DNA from: Mameliella sp. MMSF_3455
GTDB taxonomy: Bacteria > Pseudomonadota > Alphaproteobacteria > Rhodobacterales > Rhodobacteraceae
Assembly: GCF_030733205.1 (NCBI RefSeq)
Contig: NZ_JASHJL010000029.1
Coordinates: 1-64,000, forward strand
Length of the DNA stretch: 64,000 nucleotides
Direction: 5' to 3'
Part shown: piece by piece, positions 10,761 through 18,840 of the stretch
Numbering within the stretch: position 1 is the first letter of the stretch
How the letters are laid out: each line of letters starts with the position of its first letter
The notes under the pieces: generated by a model
What the model saw: the letters and a program-made list of their open reading frames with translations, nothing else
What the model was told of the DNA's origin: nothing
The model's database searches: none
Position numbers and translations under genes: made by a program

Positions 10761-11348
10761 TCAGATCACCAGATCGTCGGCATAGGCCCTGAGGATCCAC
10801 TCCGGCAGGATCGGCGCGGCCCTTGTGAGGCGTCCATTGGCAAAGACCAGCATCTGCCCTGGCGCCGTGTTGAGGCGGGATTTGTCGAAGACCATGCCCC
10901 TGTCGGCCCGCAGCACCGCCGCGCGGATAAGTGGCGAGCCTCGGTCGTACTGCGCGCGGATCTTTTCTTCGGGCACGTCGTGCCCGCCCTCCTCGGTGCG
11001 GCCCCTGACACGACTCCCCGAGAGATCGTGGCTGTCGACGCCCACGTGCATCACCACGACGATGTAGCCATGTGCACGGGCATCTTCGATGATGTCCAGC
11101 TTGGAGGGATGCGAGAACACGGTTTCGGTGGCGAATCTCCGACCCGCCTGCATCATCTCGGCCCGGCGCGCGTCGGCGCTCCTGGCGGCCTGGTAGGACG
11201 CCGCCATCGACGGATCGCGCAGCTCGTCGCGTTGGATGATGTCGGCATTGATGAATTGACCGGCGAAGGCAGGCGCGACGCGGGGCTGGTAGAGGGTCGA
11301 TTTACCGGCGCCGTACGGCCCGGCCAGCAAGACGAGGCTGGGCCTCAA
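10761..11348 (-). CDS. Zeta-toxin family P-loop kinase
   Basis: This protein of about 195 residues begins at a TTG (LRPSLVLLAGPYGAGKST) whose codon overlaps the frame-corrected stop of the upstream antitoxin. Walker A GPYGAGKST, FINADIIQRDEL, the zeta-like FATETVFSHPSKLDII and VVVMHVGVDSHDLSGSRVRGRTEEGGHDVPEEKI (basic lid region) match zeta/UDP-GlcNAc kinase-like toxins. The frame stays open upstream to 11561, but that part is antisense-frame reading of the antitoxin gene. The pairing with a ParD-like protein suggests a toxin-antitoxin module; activity is not shown. Confidence 0.75.
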   Translation of the reverse strand: MRPSLVLLAGPYGAGKSTLYQPRVAPAFAGQFINADIIQRDELRDPSMAASYQAARSADARRAEMMQAGRRFATETVFSHPSKLDIIEDARAHGYIVVVMHVGVDSHDLSGSRVRGRTEEGGHDVPEEKIRAQYDRGSPLIRAAVLRADRGMVFDKSRLNTAPGQMLVFANGRLTRAAPILPEWILRAYADDLVI

Positions 11349-11703
11349 GCAGGATCGTCCTGACCGGCATAGACGAGGTTGCCACCGGTATCGAGACCGC
11401 CCCCCCCCGGCCAAGAGCCTGGCGCCGGGCGAAGAAGGCCTCTTCAGCCTCGGACGGCTGCGCCATCTTCTCGGTGAAGGCGTCGAGCCATGCGGATTCC
11501 TCGTCCTCCTGCAATTGGGACGTGTCCAGCCTGCCTTCCAGGGCCGCGGTGATGCGGGCATAATTGAAGTGTCCCGAGTGTTCGATCGCCCAGCCGATTT
11601 TCAACCAGTGGGTGATCTGGCCAGCCACGGACCGGCTGTGCAGGTCCGCCTCGCGGCGAACCAGGGCCATGATGACGTCGGCAAGTTTCACAGATTGTGC
11701 CAT
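11345..11703 (-). CDS. ParD-like antitoxin with homopolymer frameshift
   Basis: The protein starts MAQSVKLADVIMALVRREADLHSRSVAGQITHWLKIG, the N-terminus of the ParD-like antitoxin family (ribbon-helix-helix type). As read here the frame continues to 11302 with an unlikely basic tail. Removing one base from the C-run at 11400-11408 restores the end LDTGGNLVYAGQDDPA and a TGA at 11345-11347, which overlaps the TTG start of the zeta toxin. The gene is therefore either frameshifted, phase-variable at the 9-base run, or affected by a sequencing error. Coordinates given are for the corrected frame (about 118 residues). Confidence 0.65.
11400..11408. repeat. Nine-base C homopolymer in the antitoxin gene
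   Basis: A run of nine C (G on the coding strand) lies inside the antitoxin. An 8-base run would restore the expected C-terminus and the overlap with the toxin start. Confidence 0.9.
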
Positions 11704-11812
11704 GGGCGCCTCCTTACATGCCTCTCAGGTGGCAAAATGCCACCTCAAAGTTAATCTCCGGAGGCCGGCGCGCGGACCCGCGGTTGCTGCCCGTGATTGT
11801 CCGTCGTACCGG

Positions 11813-11983
11813 TCAGCCGGACGGGTTCTCGTCGTCGCCCTGCCCCGTCTTCACGCCGCGCCGAATGGCCGTCAGCCCCTGTCCGACCTCGCCCATGGCG
11901 GACGAGATTTTGCCGCGGCCAAACAGGATGATTACCATGAGCAGGACCAGAACCAGTCCCGGCAGTCCGATGTTGTTGAGCAT
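11813..11983 (-). CDS. tatA: TatA/E-type twin-arginine translocase subunit
   Basis: This 56-residue protein (MLNNIGLPGLVLVLLMVIILFGRGKISSAMGEVGQGL...) has one N-terminal transmembrane helix, the FGRGKI hinge and an amphipathic helix, which is diagnostic for TatA/E. It forms the protein-conducting part of the Tat system. No tatB or tatC is adjacent, so it is an orphan copy near genes for the Tat substrates NosZ and NirK. An NnrR-type box about 100 bp upstream suggests induction under denitrifying conditions. An in-frame extension to 12109 lacks family similarity. Confidence 0.88.
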   Translation of the reverse strand: MLNNIGLPGLVLVLLMVIILFGRGKISSAMGEVGQGLTAIRRGVKTGQGDDENPSG

Positions 11984-12082
11984 GTTGTCGTATCCGAATG
12001 CGCCCGGTGCGGCTTGCGCCGGGGAATGTGATGAATGCCTTGCGGCACGTCCCCTTTCTGGCCGGTTTCCGTGCAGTCGACG

Positions 12083-12096
12083 TTGCGCAACCGCAA
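12083..12096 (-). promoter_or_regulatory. NnrR/DNR-type box upstream of tatA
   Basis: TTGCG-CAAC-CGCAA has 5-bp inverted half-sites with 4-bp spacing, like the box upstream of nosR. It lies between the stop of the DnaA-like gene and tatA. Confidence 0.65.
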
Positions 12097-12121
12097 TGTG
12101 AGGACGCATCGGCCCGCCGTC

Positions 12122-12718
12122 TCACACTCCGATCTCGATCCTTCGCAACCCAGGGAATTCCAGTTGCGCCGCGCCCCTCAGCAGGCGCTGGTGATGGGTC
12201 TGCACGTATTGCGCTAGGAACCGGCTGGGCGCGCGCAGCGCCAGCACACCGCCCTCGTAACAGGCAAGGGTCAATGGCGAGAACCAGCGACGGTGCAGCG
12301 ACGGTTCCAGCTCGGCCAGCCACGCCTGCGTGCGTGCCCAGGGATCGCCCGACGCCGGTGTCTCTCGTTTCGTGGCCTCGGTCCGCGCCCCCTTCCCTTT
12401 GAAATCCACACGCACCACCTTTTCAGAAGCGGACGGCGTGGCGGTCTGCCGTGCCATCCGGTCGGAATAATCCGGCCCGACCCGGTCCCAGACCGGCGCG
12501 CCCAGCCGGGGGATCTCGGCGATGTTGAGACGGTAGGCGGCCACCCTGCCCCGGACGCCGGGTCGCAGCTGCAGTTGCAGCAGGATCGAGGCCGCGGTGA
12601 GCCGCTTGATCTCCCGCTTGACGGTGCGTTCGTCGACCGACCACAGCCGGGCCATCTCGCGCTGGCCAACGGTCAGTTCGTCACGCGCCCAGTTGTATCG
12701 TGCCGTCACCAGCGTCAC
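12122..12718 (-). pseudogene. DnaA-like replication initiator, 5'-truncated
   Basis: The readable part (TLVTARYNWARDELTVGQREMARLWSVDERTVKREIKRL...) has a winged-helix DNA-binding region. Its C-terminus (DPWARTQAWLAELEPSLHRRWFSPLTLACYEG...VLALRAPSRFLAQYVQTHH) resembles DnaA domain I-like regions. This is the architecture of the DnaA-like replicases of Rhodobacterales replicons. Relatives, as I recall them, carry some 30-40 more N-terminal residues, but here an in-frame TGA lies just before the GTG at 12718. A transposase remnant begins about 130 bp upstream. Truncation by an IS is the likely cause; a short functional form starting at GTG cannot be excluded. Confidence 0.65.
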
Positions 12719-12845
12719 GAGCCGCTGTCAATCCCGGAGCAAGATTGGCCAATGCACCGGTGTGACAATCCCCAGCGGTTGGCTCTGACGCGTGCCAAGG
12801 CGCACAGGCCGAAGGCCAGTTCAAGGGGGACTGGATTGTTTGGTT

Positions 12846-13496
12846 TCAGGGATTGCGCTTTCGGCTCTCGCGTAGCCTGAAGCTTTCACCGTTCATCTCG
12901 AGGATGTGGACGTGATGGGAAAGCCGATCGAGTATGGCGCCGGACAGGCGTTCCGATCCGAAGACCTCGGTCCGTTCGTCGAACGGCAGGTTCGAGGTGG
13001 TGATGATCGAGCCTCGCTCATATCGCTGTGAGATAACCTCGAACAACAGCTCCGCGCCGGTTTTGGAAAGCGGAACGAAGCCAAGCTCGTCGATGATCAA
13101 TAGGTCATGGGTGGTAAGGCTCTTCAGGAGCCGTTGGAGCCTGCGATCATCGACAGCCTCCATGAGTTCGTGAACCAGGGCCGCGGCGATGGTGAAGCCG
13201 ACCTTCCGGCCCTTCTGGCAGGCGGCCAGACCAAGACCGAGGGCGACGTGCGTCTTGCCCGTGCCGCTCGGGCCCAGAGCGAAGACATTCTCCCGACGGT
13301 CGATGAACTCGCAGCGTGCCAACTCCATGGTCAGCGCCTTGTTGAGAGACGGGATAGCCGTGAAGTCGAAGCTGTCGAGGCTCTTGGTCGATGGGAACTT
13401 GCGGCAATGGTCGGTCTCGCGATCGGCCAGCAGATCGTCACTGTAGACTTGGTCCGTCATGGACAATTCAGCGTTTTCGGCCATCGTACCGCTCAT
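12846..13496 (-). pseudogene. IstB-type IS21-family ATPase remnant
   Basis: The frame encodes 216 residues with the IstB core: SLDSFDFTAIPSLNKALTMELARCEF, Walker A GPSGTGKTH, Walker B LLIIDELGFVPLSKTGAELLFEVISQRYER and SERLSGAILDRLSHHVHILEMNGESFRL. The usual N-terminal 40-60 residues (helical DNA-binding part) are replaced by an unrelated segment (MSGTMAENAELSMTDQVYSDD...), and no istA is adjacent. It is a remnant of an IS21 element, probably internally deleted, next to the truncated replication gene. Confidence 0.8.
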
Positions 13497-13795
13497 GTCT
13501 GTCTCCGTTCCAAACTGTCACGGCACCGGCGAGTCGCATGCCCGCCGGTCGGGCAATCTCCCGTTCTTCCTGGCAATGCCCAAGACGGCCCGAGGAAAAC
13601 GGTTCGCCCATGTCGCACCCTGTCCCGATTGGCTTTCGCGCCGTGACCGGCAATCCGCGAACCGTCAAAGTCTTCAACCCAACTGGCAAGGCGCAAGTCA
13701 CCGGGCGGACACTTTGCCAACACCTGCCAGCCCCAAGGTTCTGGTTGGACGCCGTGGGGAAACCCTGTAAGAGGGCTGGCGCGACAATCAGAGAA
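13497..13795. other. Intergenic, no gene recognised
   Basis: This 299-bp stretch between the istB remnant and bioM has no convincing frame. The string GTTGGCAAAGTGTCCGCCC (complement, near 13703-13721) could be an IS terminus; a weakly similar string lies near 12745. No biotin-regulator (BioR) palindrome was seen. Confidence 0.4.
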
Positions 13796-14572
13796 GTGAA
13801 AACGATTCAATTGGCGCCTCGGATAGCTACGGGCTCCGCTGGGACGGGGAAACCACCGGCACTCGTTCTTCGGGGCGTTTCGGTACGCCTCGGCGGACCG
13901 GCGATCCTGCACGACATCTCCATTGACATCAGAGAGCGCCGCATCGGAATTGTCGGGCGCAACGGCTCTGGCAAGACCACGCTGGCACGGGTGATCGCAG
14001 GGCTGCAGGCGCCCGATGGCGGGACGGCGCAGATCGACGGAACCGACATGGCGAAAGACCGTAAGGCGGCGCTGCGCACGGTCGGAATCCTGTTCCAGAA
14101 CCCCGATCATCAGATCATCTTTCCCACCGTCGAGGAGGAAATCTCCTTTGGTCTGGTTCAAATGGGGCGTAAGCGCGACGCGGCTACGCGGGAGACGCGT
14201 AAGATCCTCGAACGGTTCGGCAAGTCCCACTGGGCGGGTGCGGCAACCCATGCCCTGTCCCAGGGGCAAAAGCAGCTCGTCTGCCTGATGGCGGTCCTGG
14301 CGATGCGACCGGCGGTGATCGTGCTGGACGAACCCTATTCCGGCCTCGACATTCCCACACGTCTGCAACTCATGCGCTTTGTCGATGAGGTCGAGGCGAG
14401 CGTCATTCAGATCACCCACGATCCGGCCAGCGTGCGGCATTTCGAACGCGTGATCTGGCTGGATCGTGGCCGGATCCGTCAGGACGGACCGGCGGCCACG
14501 GTTCTGGCCGGGTTCGAACACCAGATGCGCAGATGGGGGGAGCAGGATGATCTCTCTGACCTCTCCGGTTGA
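13796..14572 (+). CDS. bioM: BioM, ATPase of the biotin ECF transporter
   Basis: This 258-residue energy-coupling-factor ATPase has Walker A GRNGSGKTT, Q-loop in FQNPDHQIIFPTVEEEISFG (typical of ECF ATPases), signature LSQGQKQL, Walker B VIVLDEPYSGLD and switch His in ITHDP. It drives biotin uptake together with BioN and BioY. The most plausible start is GTG at 13796 (VKTIQLAPR); a further upstream in-frame extension runs into non-coding sequence. The gene overlaps bioN by 26 bp. Confidence 0.9.
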   Translation: MKTIQLAPRIATGSAGTGKPPALVLRGVSVRLGGPAILHDISIDIRERRIGIVGRNGSGKTTLARVIAGLQAPDGGTAQIDGTDMAKDRKAALRTVGILFQNPDHQIIFPTVEEEISFGLVQMGRKRDAATRETRKILERFGKSHWAGAATHALSQGQKQLVCLMAVLAMRPAVIVLDEPYSGLDIPTRLQLMRFVDEVEASVIQITHDPASVRHFERVIWLDRGRIRQDGPAATVLAGFEHQMRRWGEQDDLSDLSG

Positions 14573-15164
14573 GACCTGGGCCCACCGCGTGCCGGCGGGC
14601 GTCAAGCTGGCCGCCCTGTCGGCGGCGACCATGGTCCTCTTCGCACTGCCAAGCCCCGAATGGCTGGCCCTCGCGCTGGCCGGGGTGGCTGGGCTGACAC
14701 TGACCGGCGGCCTGCCCTTTGCCCGCGCGGCGGCCCGCGCGCTGAAGATCCTCCTGCCTTTTCTGCTGCTCATCGCCGTCTGGCATGGCGTCACCGGCCA
14801 GGTTGCGGCGGGCCTGGCGGTGGCCCTGCGCCTGCTGGCGGCGCTGGCGCTGGCGAATTTCGTCACGATGACGACGCGGCTCAGCGACATGGTGGCGGTC
14901 GCGGCCCTGCTGCTGAGCCCGTTCCGGCGTCTTGGCCTGTCGACCCGTGCGCTGGAACTCTCGGTGGCGCTGGTCGTGCGCTTTACCCCGTCGATCGCGC
15001 GCAAGGGGGGGCTGCTGGCCGAAGCCTGGCGCGCCCGCTCGGCCCGGCGCACCGGATGGCAGATCGTCATGCCGCTGGCCGCAACGGCGCTGGACGATGC
15101 CGAACATGTCGCTGAGGCGCTGCGCGCCCGCGGCGGCCTCGAAACCACGCAACCCACGGACTAA
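14547..15164 (+). CDS. bioN: BioN, T-component of the biotin ECF transporter
   Basis: This 205-residue membrane protein starts at ATG 14547 inside the end of bioM and has several transmembrane segments (for example ILLPFLLLIAVWHGV). The cytoplasmic coupling motif LSVALVVRFTPSIARKGGLLAEAWRARSAR includes the Ala-Arg-Ser type helices of EcfT proteins. It links the ATPase to the substrate-specific BioY. Confidence 0.87.
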   Translation: MISLTSPVETWAHRVPAGVKLAALSAATMVLFALPSPEWLALALAGVAGLTLTGGLPFARAAARALKILLPFLLLIAVWHGVTGQVAAGLAVALRLLAALALANFVTMTTRLSDMVAVAALLLSPFRRLGLSTRALELSVALVVRFTPSIARKGGLLAEAWRARSARRTGWQIVMPLAATALDDAEHVAEALRARGGLETTQPTD

Positions 15165-15173
15165 GGAAACCAA

Positions 15174-15716
15174 ATGGAACGCAATCTTGCCCTGATCGCC
15201 CTTTTTGCCGCGCTGATCGCCGCATTGGGCATGGTCCCGAAATTCACGCTGGCCTTCGGCGTGCCGATCACAGCCCAAAGCATGGGCGTGATGCTTTGCG
15301 GCACCGTGCTGGGGGCCCGCCGCGGCGCGCTGGCGGTCCTGCTGTTCCTGGCGCTGGTGGCGCTTGGCCTGCCGCTGCTGGCCGGTGGACGCGGAGGCCT
15401 CGGCGCCTTTGCGACGCCCTCGGTCGGCTTTCTGATCGGCTTTCCCGTGGCCGCCTTCGTCACCGGCCTGATCGTCGAGCGCTGGCGCGCCAGTCTTGCG
15501 GCGGTCGCCGCGGTGGCCTCGCTGGTTGGAGGCGTCTTCGTGCTCTATGCCTTCGGCGTGGTCGGCATGTCAGTGATGCTCGACAAGTCGATCCCGGAGG
15601 CGGCGCTGCTTGTCACCGCCTTCATTCCCGGCGACGTCATTAAGGCGGTGCTGGCGGGATTGATCACCGCAGGCCTGGCGAAGTCGCGCCCGTCGAGCGT
15701 GCAGTCTCGAGGATGA
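15174..15716 (+). CDS. bioY: BioY, biotin-binding S-component
   Basis: This 180-residue, six-helix membrane protein shows BioY hallmarks: ALIAALGMVPKFTLAFGVPITAQSMGVML, LVALGLPLLAGGRGGLGAFATPSVGFLIGF and AFIPGDVIKAVLAGLI. It binds biotin and completes bioMNY. The last bases overlap the next gene (ATGA at 15713-15716). Confidence 0.93.
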   Translation: MERNLALIALFAALIAALGMVPKFTLAFGVPITAQSMGVMLCGTVLGARRGALAVLLFLALVALGLPLLAGGRGGLGAFATPSVGFLIGFPVAAFVTGLIVERWRASLAAVAAVASLVGGVFVLYAFGVVGMSVMLDKSIPEAALLVTAFIPGDVIKAVLAGLITAGLAKSRPSSVQSRG

Positions 15717-16393
15717 CAGCGGCAGGGGGGCAGCACCTGCTTTCTGCGCGGCGCTCGGTCCGGGGCTTCCTGCCCGACCCGGTGCCGCGTCAGGACATCG
15801 AGCGCATCCTGACCGCCGCCCGGACCGCCCCCAGCGGGGCCAACCTGCAGCCTGGCCGGTTTCATGCGCTGACCGGCGGACCGCTTGCGGATCTCTCGCA
15901 GGCGTTGGTGGCGGCCGCGGAAAGCGGTCGCCCGCCGGTGGCCGAATATTCCTACTTTCCGCAACCCATGCCGCCGGACCTCAAGGCGAAACAACGGGCG
16001 GCGGGTTATGCGCTCTATTCCGCGCTGGGGATAGGACGGCGGGACATCGCCGCGCGCAAGGCGCAGTTCAACGAAAACTACCGTTTCTTTTCCGCCCCTG
16101 TCGGCATCGTCGTGACCATCCGTCCGGACATGGGCAAGGGCTGTTTCATGGACCTTGGCATGGCCATGATGGCGCTGATGATCGCGGCCTCCGACCTAGG
16201 CTATGCCACTTGCGGCATCGGGGCCTTGGCCAATCATGCAGATATCGCCCATGCCCAGCTTGGCCTGGGCGAGGACGAGATGGTCGTTTGCGGCATGGCG
16301 TTGGGACGCGCGGACCCGTTGGCGCCGGTAAACGGCGTGCGGACAGAGCGTGAAGCGCTGTCTGTCTTTGCGACGCTGCGCGGTTTCAACTGA
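15713..16393 (+). CDS. Nitroreductase-family flavoprotein
   Basis: The 226-residue protein has the nitroreductase FMN fold: LLSARRSVRGFLPDPVPRQDIERILTAARTAPSGANLQPGRF at the N-terminus and FMDLGMAMMALMIAASDLGYATCGIGAL with GLGEDEMVVCGMALGRADP later. It is translationally coupled to bioY, so it may act on a biotin-related metabolite, but the substrate is unknown. Its 3' end overlaps the convergent thiolase gene by 8 bp. Confidence 0.87.
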   Translation: MTAAGGQHLLSARRSVRGFLPDPVPRQDIERILTAARTAPSGANLQPGRFHALTGGPLADLSQALVAAAESGRPPVAEYSYFPQPMPPDLKAKQRAAGYALYSALGIGRRDIAARKAQFNENYRFFSAPVGIVVTIRPDMGKGCFMDLGMAMMALMIAASDLGYATCGIGALANHADIAHAQLGLGEDEMVVCGMALGRADPLAPVNGVRTEREALSVFATLRGFN

Positions 16394-17489
16394 CCGACAT
16401 CAGGACCGCCGTGCCCAGCCCGCCCGCTGCCGCAATTGTGGCCAGCCCGGTGCCGCCCCGCTGCCGGAGTTCATGGAAGAGCCGCACCGCGTTGATCGCG
16501 CCCGAGGCCCCCACCGGATGGCCGCGCGCCAGCCCGCCTCCGGCGCGGTTCACGATGCTCGGGTCCAGCCCGGCACCATTGACGCAGGCGATGGCCTGCA
16601 CGGCGTAGGCCTCCATCACCTCGGCAACCGAGAGCGCCCCGGCGTCCATGCCTGCCCGGTCCAGAACCTTGCGGATCGCCGCAACCGGGGCAAGGCCGGG
16701 ACGCTCCACGCGCCCGCCCAGCGTCACACCCCCGCGATAGGCAAGCCCGATATCGGGCAACCCGGCAGCGACCCTCTCCGAAACCAGCAGGCAGAACGCC
16801 GCGCCATCCGCCGCCACGGCGGCATTGGCGGCCGTGATCGTGCCGCTCAGGCGCGGTGCCCGCGCGGCCAAGCGGGGCGTCAGGTCGCGTGTGAAGGCAT
16901 CCGCGTGCAACCCGCCAAGGGGTATGATCTCTGCCTCCATCTCCGCCGTCTGTGCCTTGCCGTGACTGTCCACGGCCCAGGCATCCTGCGCCGCGCGGGA
17001 AATACCCAGTTCGGCAGACAGCGCCTCGGCGGCATCGTCCATCTCCGGATCGCGCTCTGGCCAGGGCGTGAAGGGAGGACGGTCATAGGCCATTGGCGGG
17101 CCGCCTTCGGGGTCGGTCCGCAGGCGCAGGGGCCGCCTGGAATAGGATTCCACACCGCCCGCCGCCACGACCTCCGCCTGCCCCGAAGCGATCAGCGCAG
17201 CGCCAATCACCAGCGCGTCAAGCCCGCCGCAACATTGCCGGTCCAGCGTCAGCCCCGCCACCTGGTCCGGCAGACCAGCGGCCAGCGCCACCATGCGGGC
17301 TGGGTTGCCCCCGGCCCCGAGCGCGTTGCCCAGGATCACTTCATCGACCTGACATGCCTCCAGCCCCGCCGCCTCGATCACCCGGCGCAACACCGGCGCG
17401 CCAAGCTCGTGGAGCTGTAGCCGTGACAGGGCCCCGCCACGTGGTGCCACCGGCGCGCGCAGGGCAGACATGATGCGGACACCGCTCAT
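16386..17489 (-). CDS. Thiolase-family protein lacking the second catalytic cysteine
   Basis: This 367-residue thiolase-fold protein keeps the nucleophilic Cys region (LTLDRQCCGGLDALVIGAALI) and the catalytic His loop (GGGLARGHPVGASGAI). The C-terminal motif that normally reads LCIGGG is here LATIAAAGGLG, so the acid/base Cys is replaced by Ala. It starts at 17489 by ATGA overlap with the upstream acyl-CoA ligase. Together they suggest activation and chain extension or cleavage of a carboxylic acid. The missing Cys argues against ordinary reversible thiolysis. Role in biotin-precursor metabolism is only inferred from the neighbours. Confidence 0.85.
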   Translation of the reverse strand: MSGVRIMSALRAPVAPRGGALSRLQLHELGAPVLRRVIEAAGLEACQVDEVILGNALGAGGNPARMVALAAGLPDQVAGLTLDRQCCGGLDALVIGAALIASGQAEVVAAGGVESYSRRPLRLRTDPEGGPPMAYDRPPFTPWPERDPEMDDAAEALSAELGISRAAQDAWAVDSHGKAQTAEMEAEIIPLGGLHADAFTRDLTPRLAARAPRLSGTITAANAAVAADGAAFCLLVSERVAAGLPDIGLAYRGGVTLGGRVERPGLAPVAAIRKVLDRAGMDAGALSVAEVMEAYAVQAIACVNGAGLDPSIVNRAGGGLARGHPVGASGAINAVRLFHELRQRGGTGLATIAAAGGLGTAVLMSVS

Positions 17490-18718
17490 GCCGGTGGGCC
17501 CAGAAGGCGGGCGATGGCGGCAAGGTCGGGCTTGCCGGAAAGGGTCAGCGGAAATTCGTCCAGAACCTGTAGACGGCGTGGCGCGGCAAGCGGGCCAAAG
17601 GCCCTGCGGCACCGGACCAGCAGCGCATCGCAAAGCTCTGCCTCCGCCGGCCCGTCGATGACCGCGACAAGATGTGTGCCGCGGCGAGGGTCAGACCGGG
17701 GAACAACGGCGCAATGTGTCACCGCCGGATCGCTTAGCAGAAAGGCCTCGATATCCTCGGGAAAGACGTTCTGGTCGGCGATGGTGACCATCCGGTTGCG
17801 GCGTCCGGCGACGGTCAGATGGCCCTCCTTGTCGAGCTGCCCCAATTCACCGACCGTGACGAAACCATCCCTTTCGCGTGTTTCTGCGCTGTCACCTTCG
17901 GCATAGCCATCAAAAAGGTAAGGGCTGCGCACCCAGATCTCTCCTATGGCCCCCTCCTTGGCGTCGATCCTTATCTCGACACCCGGGTAGGCGCGGCCAA
18001 CGCTGCCCTCGGGGCCACTGCCATCGCCCCAAGCGACAAAACTGGTCTCGGCGGCACCATAGAACTCACGCAGGTCTGCCTTGGGACACAATGCGGCGAT
18101 CCGCAGCCACAATTCGGGTGTCAAACGCCCGCCTCCGCAAAGCACATGGCGCAGGCACGGCAACTCGGCCCCTGTTTCGCACAGAAGGCGCAACTGGGTT
18201 GGCGTCGCATAGAGGATTGTCGCCTGTGCCGCCTTCACGCCCTGCGCCTGTTGGCGCGGCCTCTGACCAGCGAAGGAATGCAGGTCGGCGCCAAGATGCG
18301 CCCCTTCGACCAGGGCATAGAGCGCAAGGGAATGGGCCGGGACGCCCAGGACGGCGTAGCGATCCTCGCTGCCAAGGCTCAGGTGGTTGCGGTTGACCTC
18401 GAAACTGGCAATCCAGGAGGCATGGCTGCGCCGGATGGTCTTCGCCGCTCCGGTCGTTCCGCCAGAGCGGCTGTGGAAATACCCCGTGCGTTCTTTGGAA
18501 AGGAGACTGACCCCGCATGGTCCGACAGAAAACGCGCGCCCGCTGCGGATGGCTGCGCGCAGGACAACAAGATCCTGCGCCCCGGCCCTGTCCGAATCCT
18601 CGCCCTCTCCAACCTGCTGCCCATGCACATACAAACGGGCCTCCGTTGGCCAGCGAAACAGCGCAGTGCTCATGGTTCCGGACCCGGTCGCAGCACTACC
18701 GTGGCCTATTTCCGTCAT
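17486..18718 (-). CDS. Acyl-CoA synthetase (AMP-binding, class I adenylate-forming)
   Basis: This 410-residue protein has the A3 P-loop SRSGGTTGAAKTIRRSH, A5-like EFYGAAETSFVAWG, a region matching the A7/A8 core (DGFVTVGELGQLDKEGHLTVAGRRNRMV) and the C-terminal lysine in LTLSGKPDL. It is shorter than most family members (about 500 residues). The start at 18718 is preceded by GAGGAAA; M16 is an alternative. It forms a two-gene minus-strand unit with the thiolase. Confidence 0.85.
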   Translation of the reverse strand: MTEIGHGSAATGSGTMSTALFRWPTEARLYVHGQQVGEGEDSDRAGAQDLVVLRAAIRSGRAFSVGPCGVSLLSKERTGYFHSRSGGTTGAAKTIRRSHASWIASFEVNRNHLSLGSEDRYAVLGVPAHSLALYALVEGAHLGADLHSFAGQRPRQQAQGVKAAQATILYATPTQLRLLCETGAELPCLRHVLCGGGRLTPELWLRIAALCPKADLREFYGAAETSFVAWGDGSGPEGSVGRAYPGVEIRIDAKEGAIGEIWVRSPYLFDGYAEGDSAETRERDGFVTVGELGQLDKEGHLTVAGRRNRMVTIADQNVFPEDIEAFLLSDPAVTHCAVVPRSDPRRGTHLVAVIDGPAEAELCDALLVRCRRAFGPLAAPRRLQVLDEFPLTLSGKPDLAAIARLLGPPA

Positions 18719-18840
18719 GGAATTTCCTCGTCAAGATCATGGAGTGGTATATGATCGCCAGTTCTTCGTCTGTACTTCGTGGGGGACCAACCGCTCATGG
18801 CCGCCAGCCACCACCCTGAATTCAAATAGTTAACCACTCA

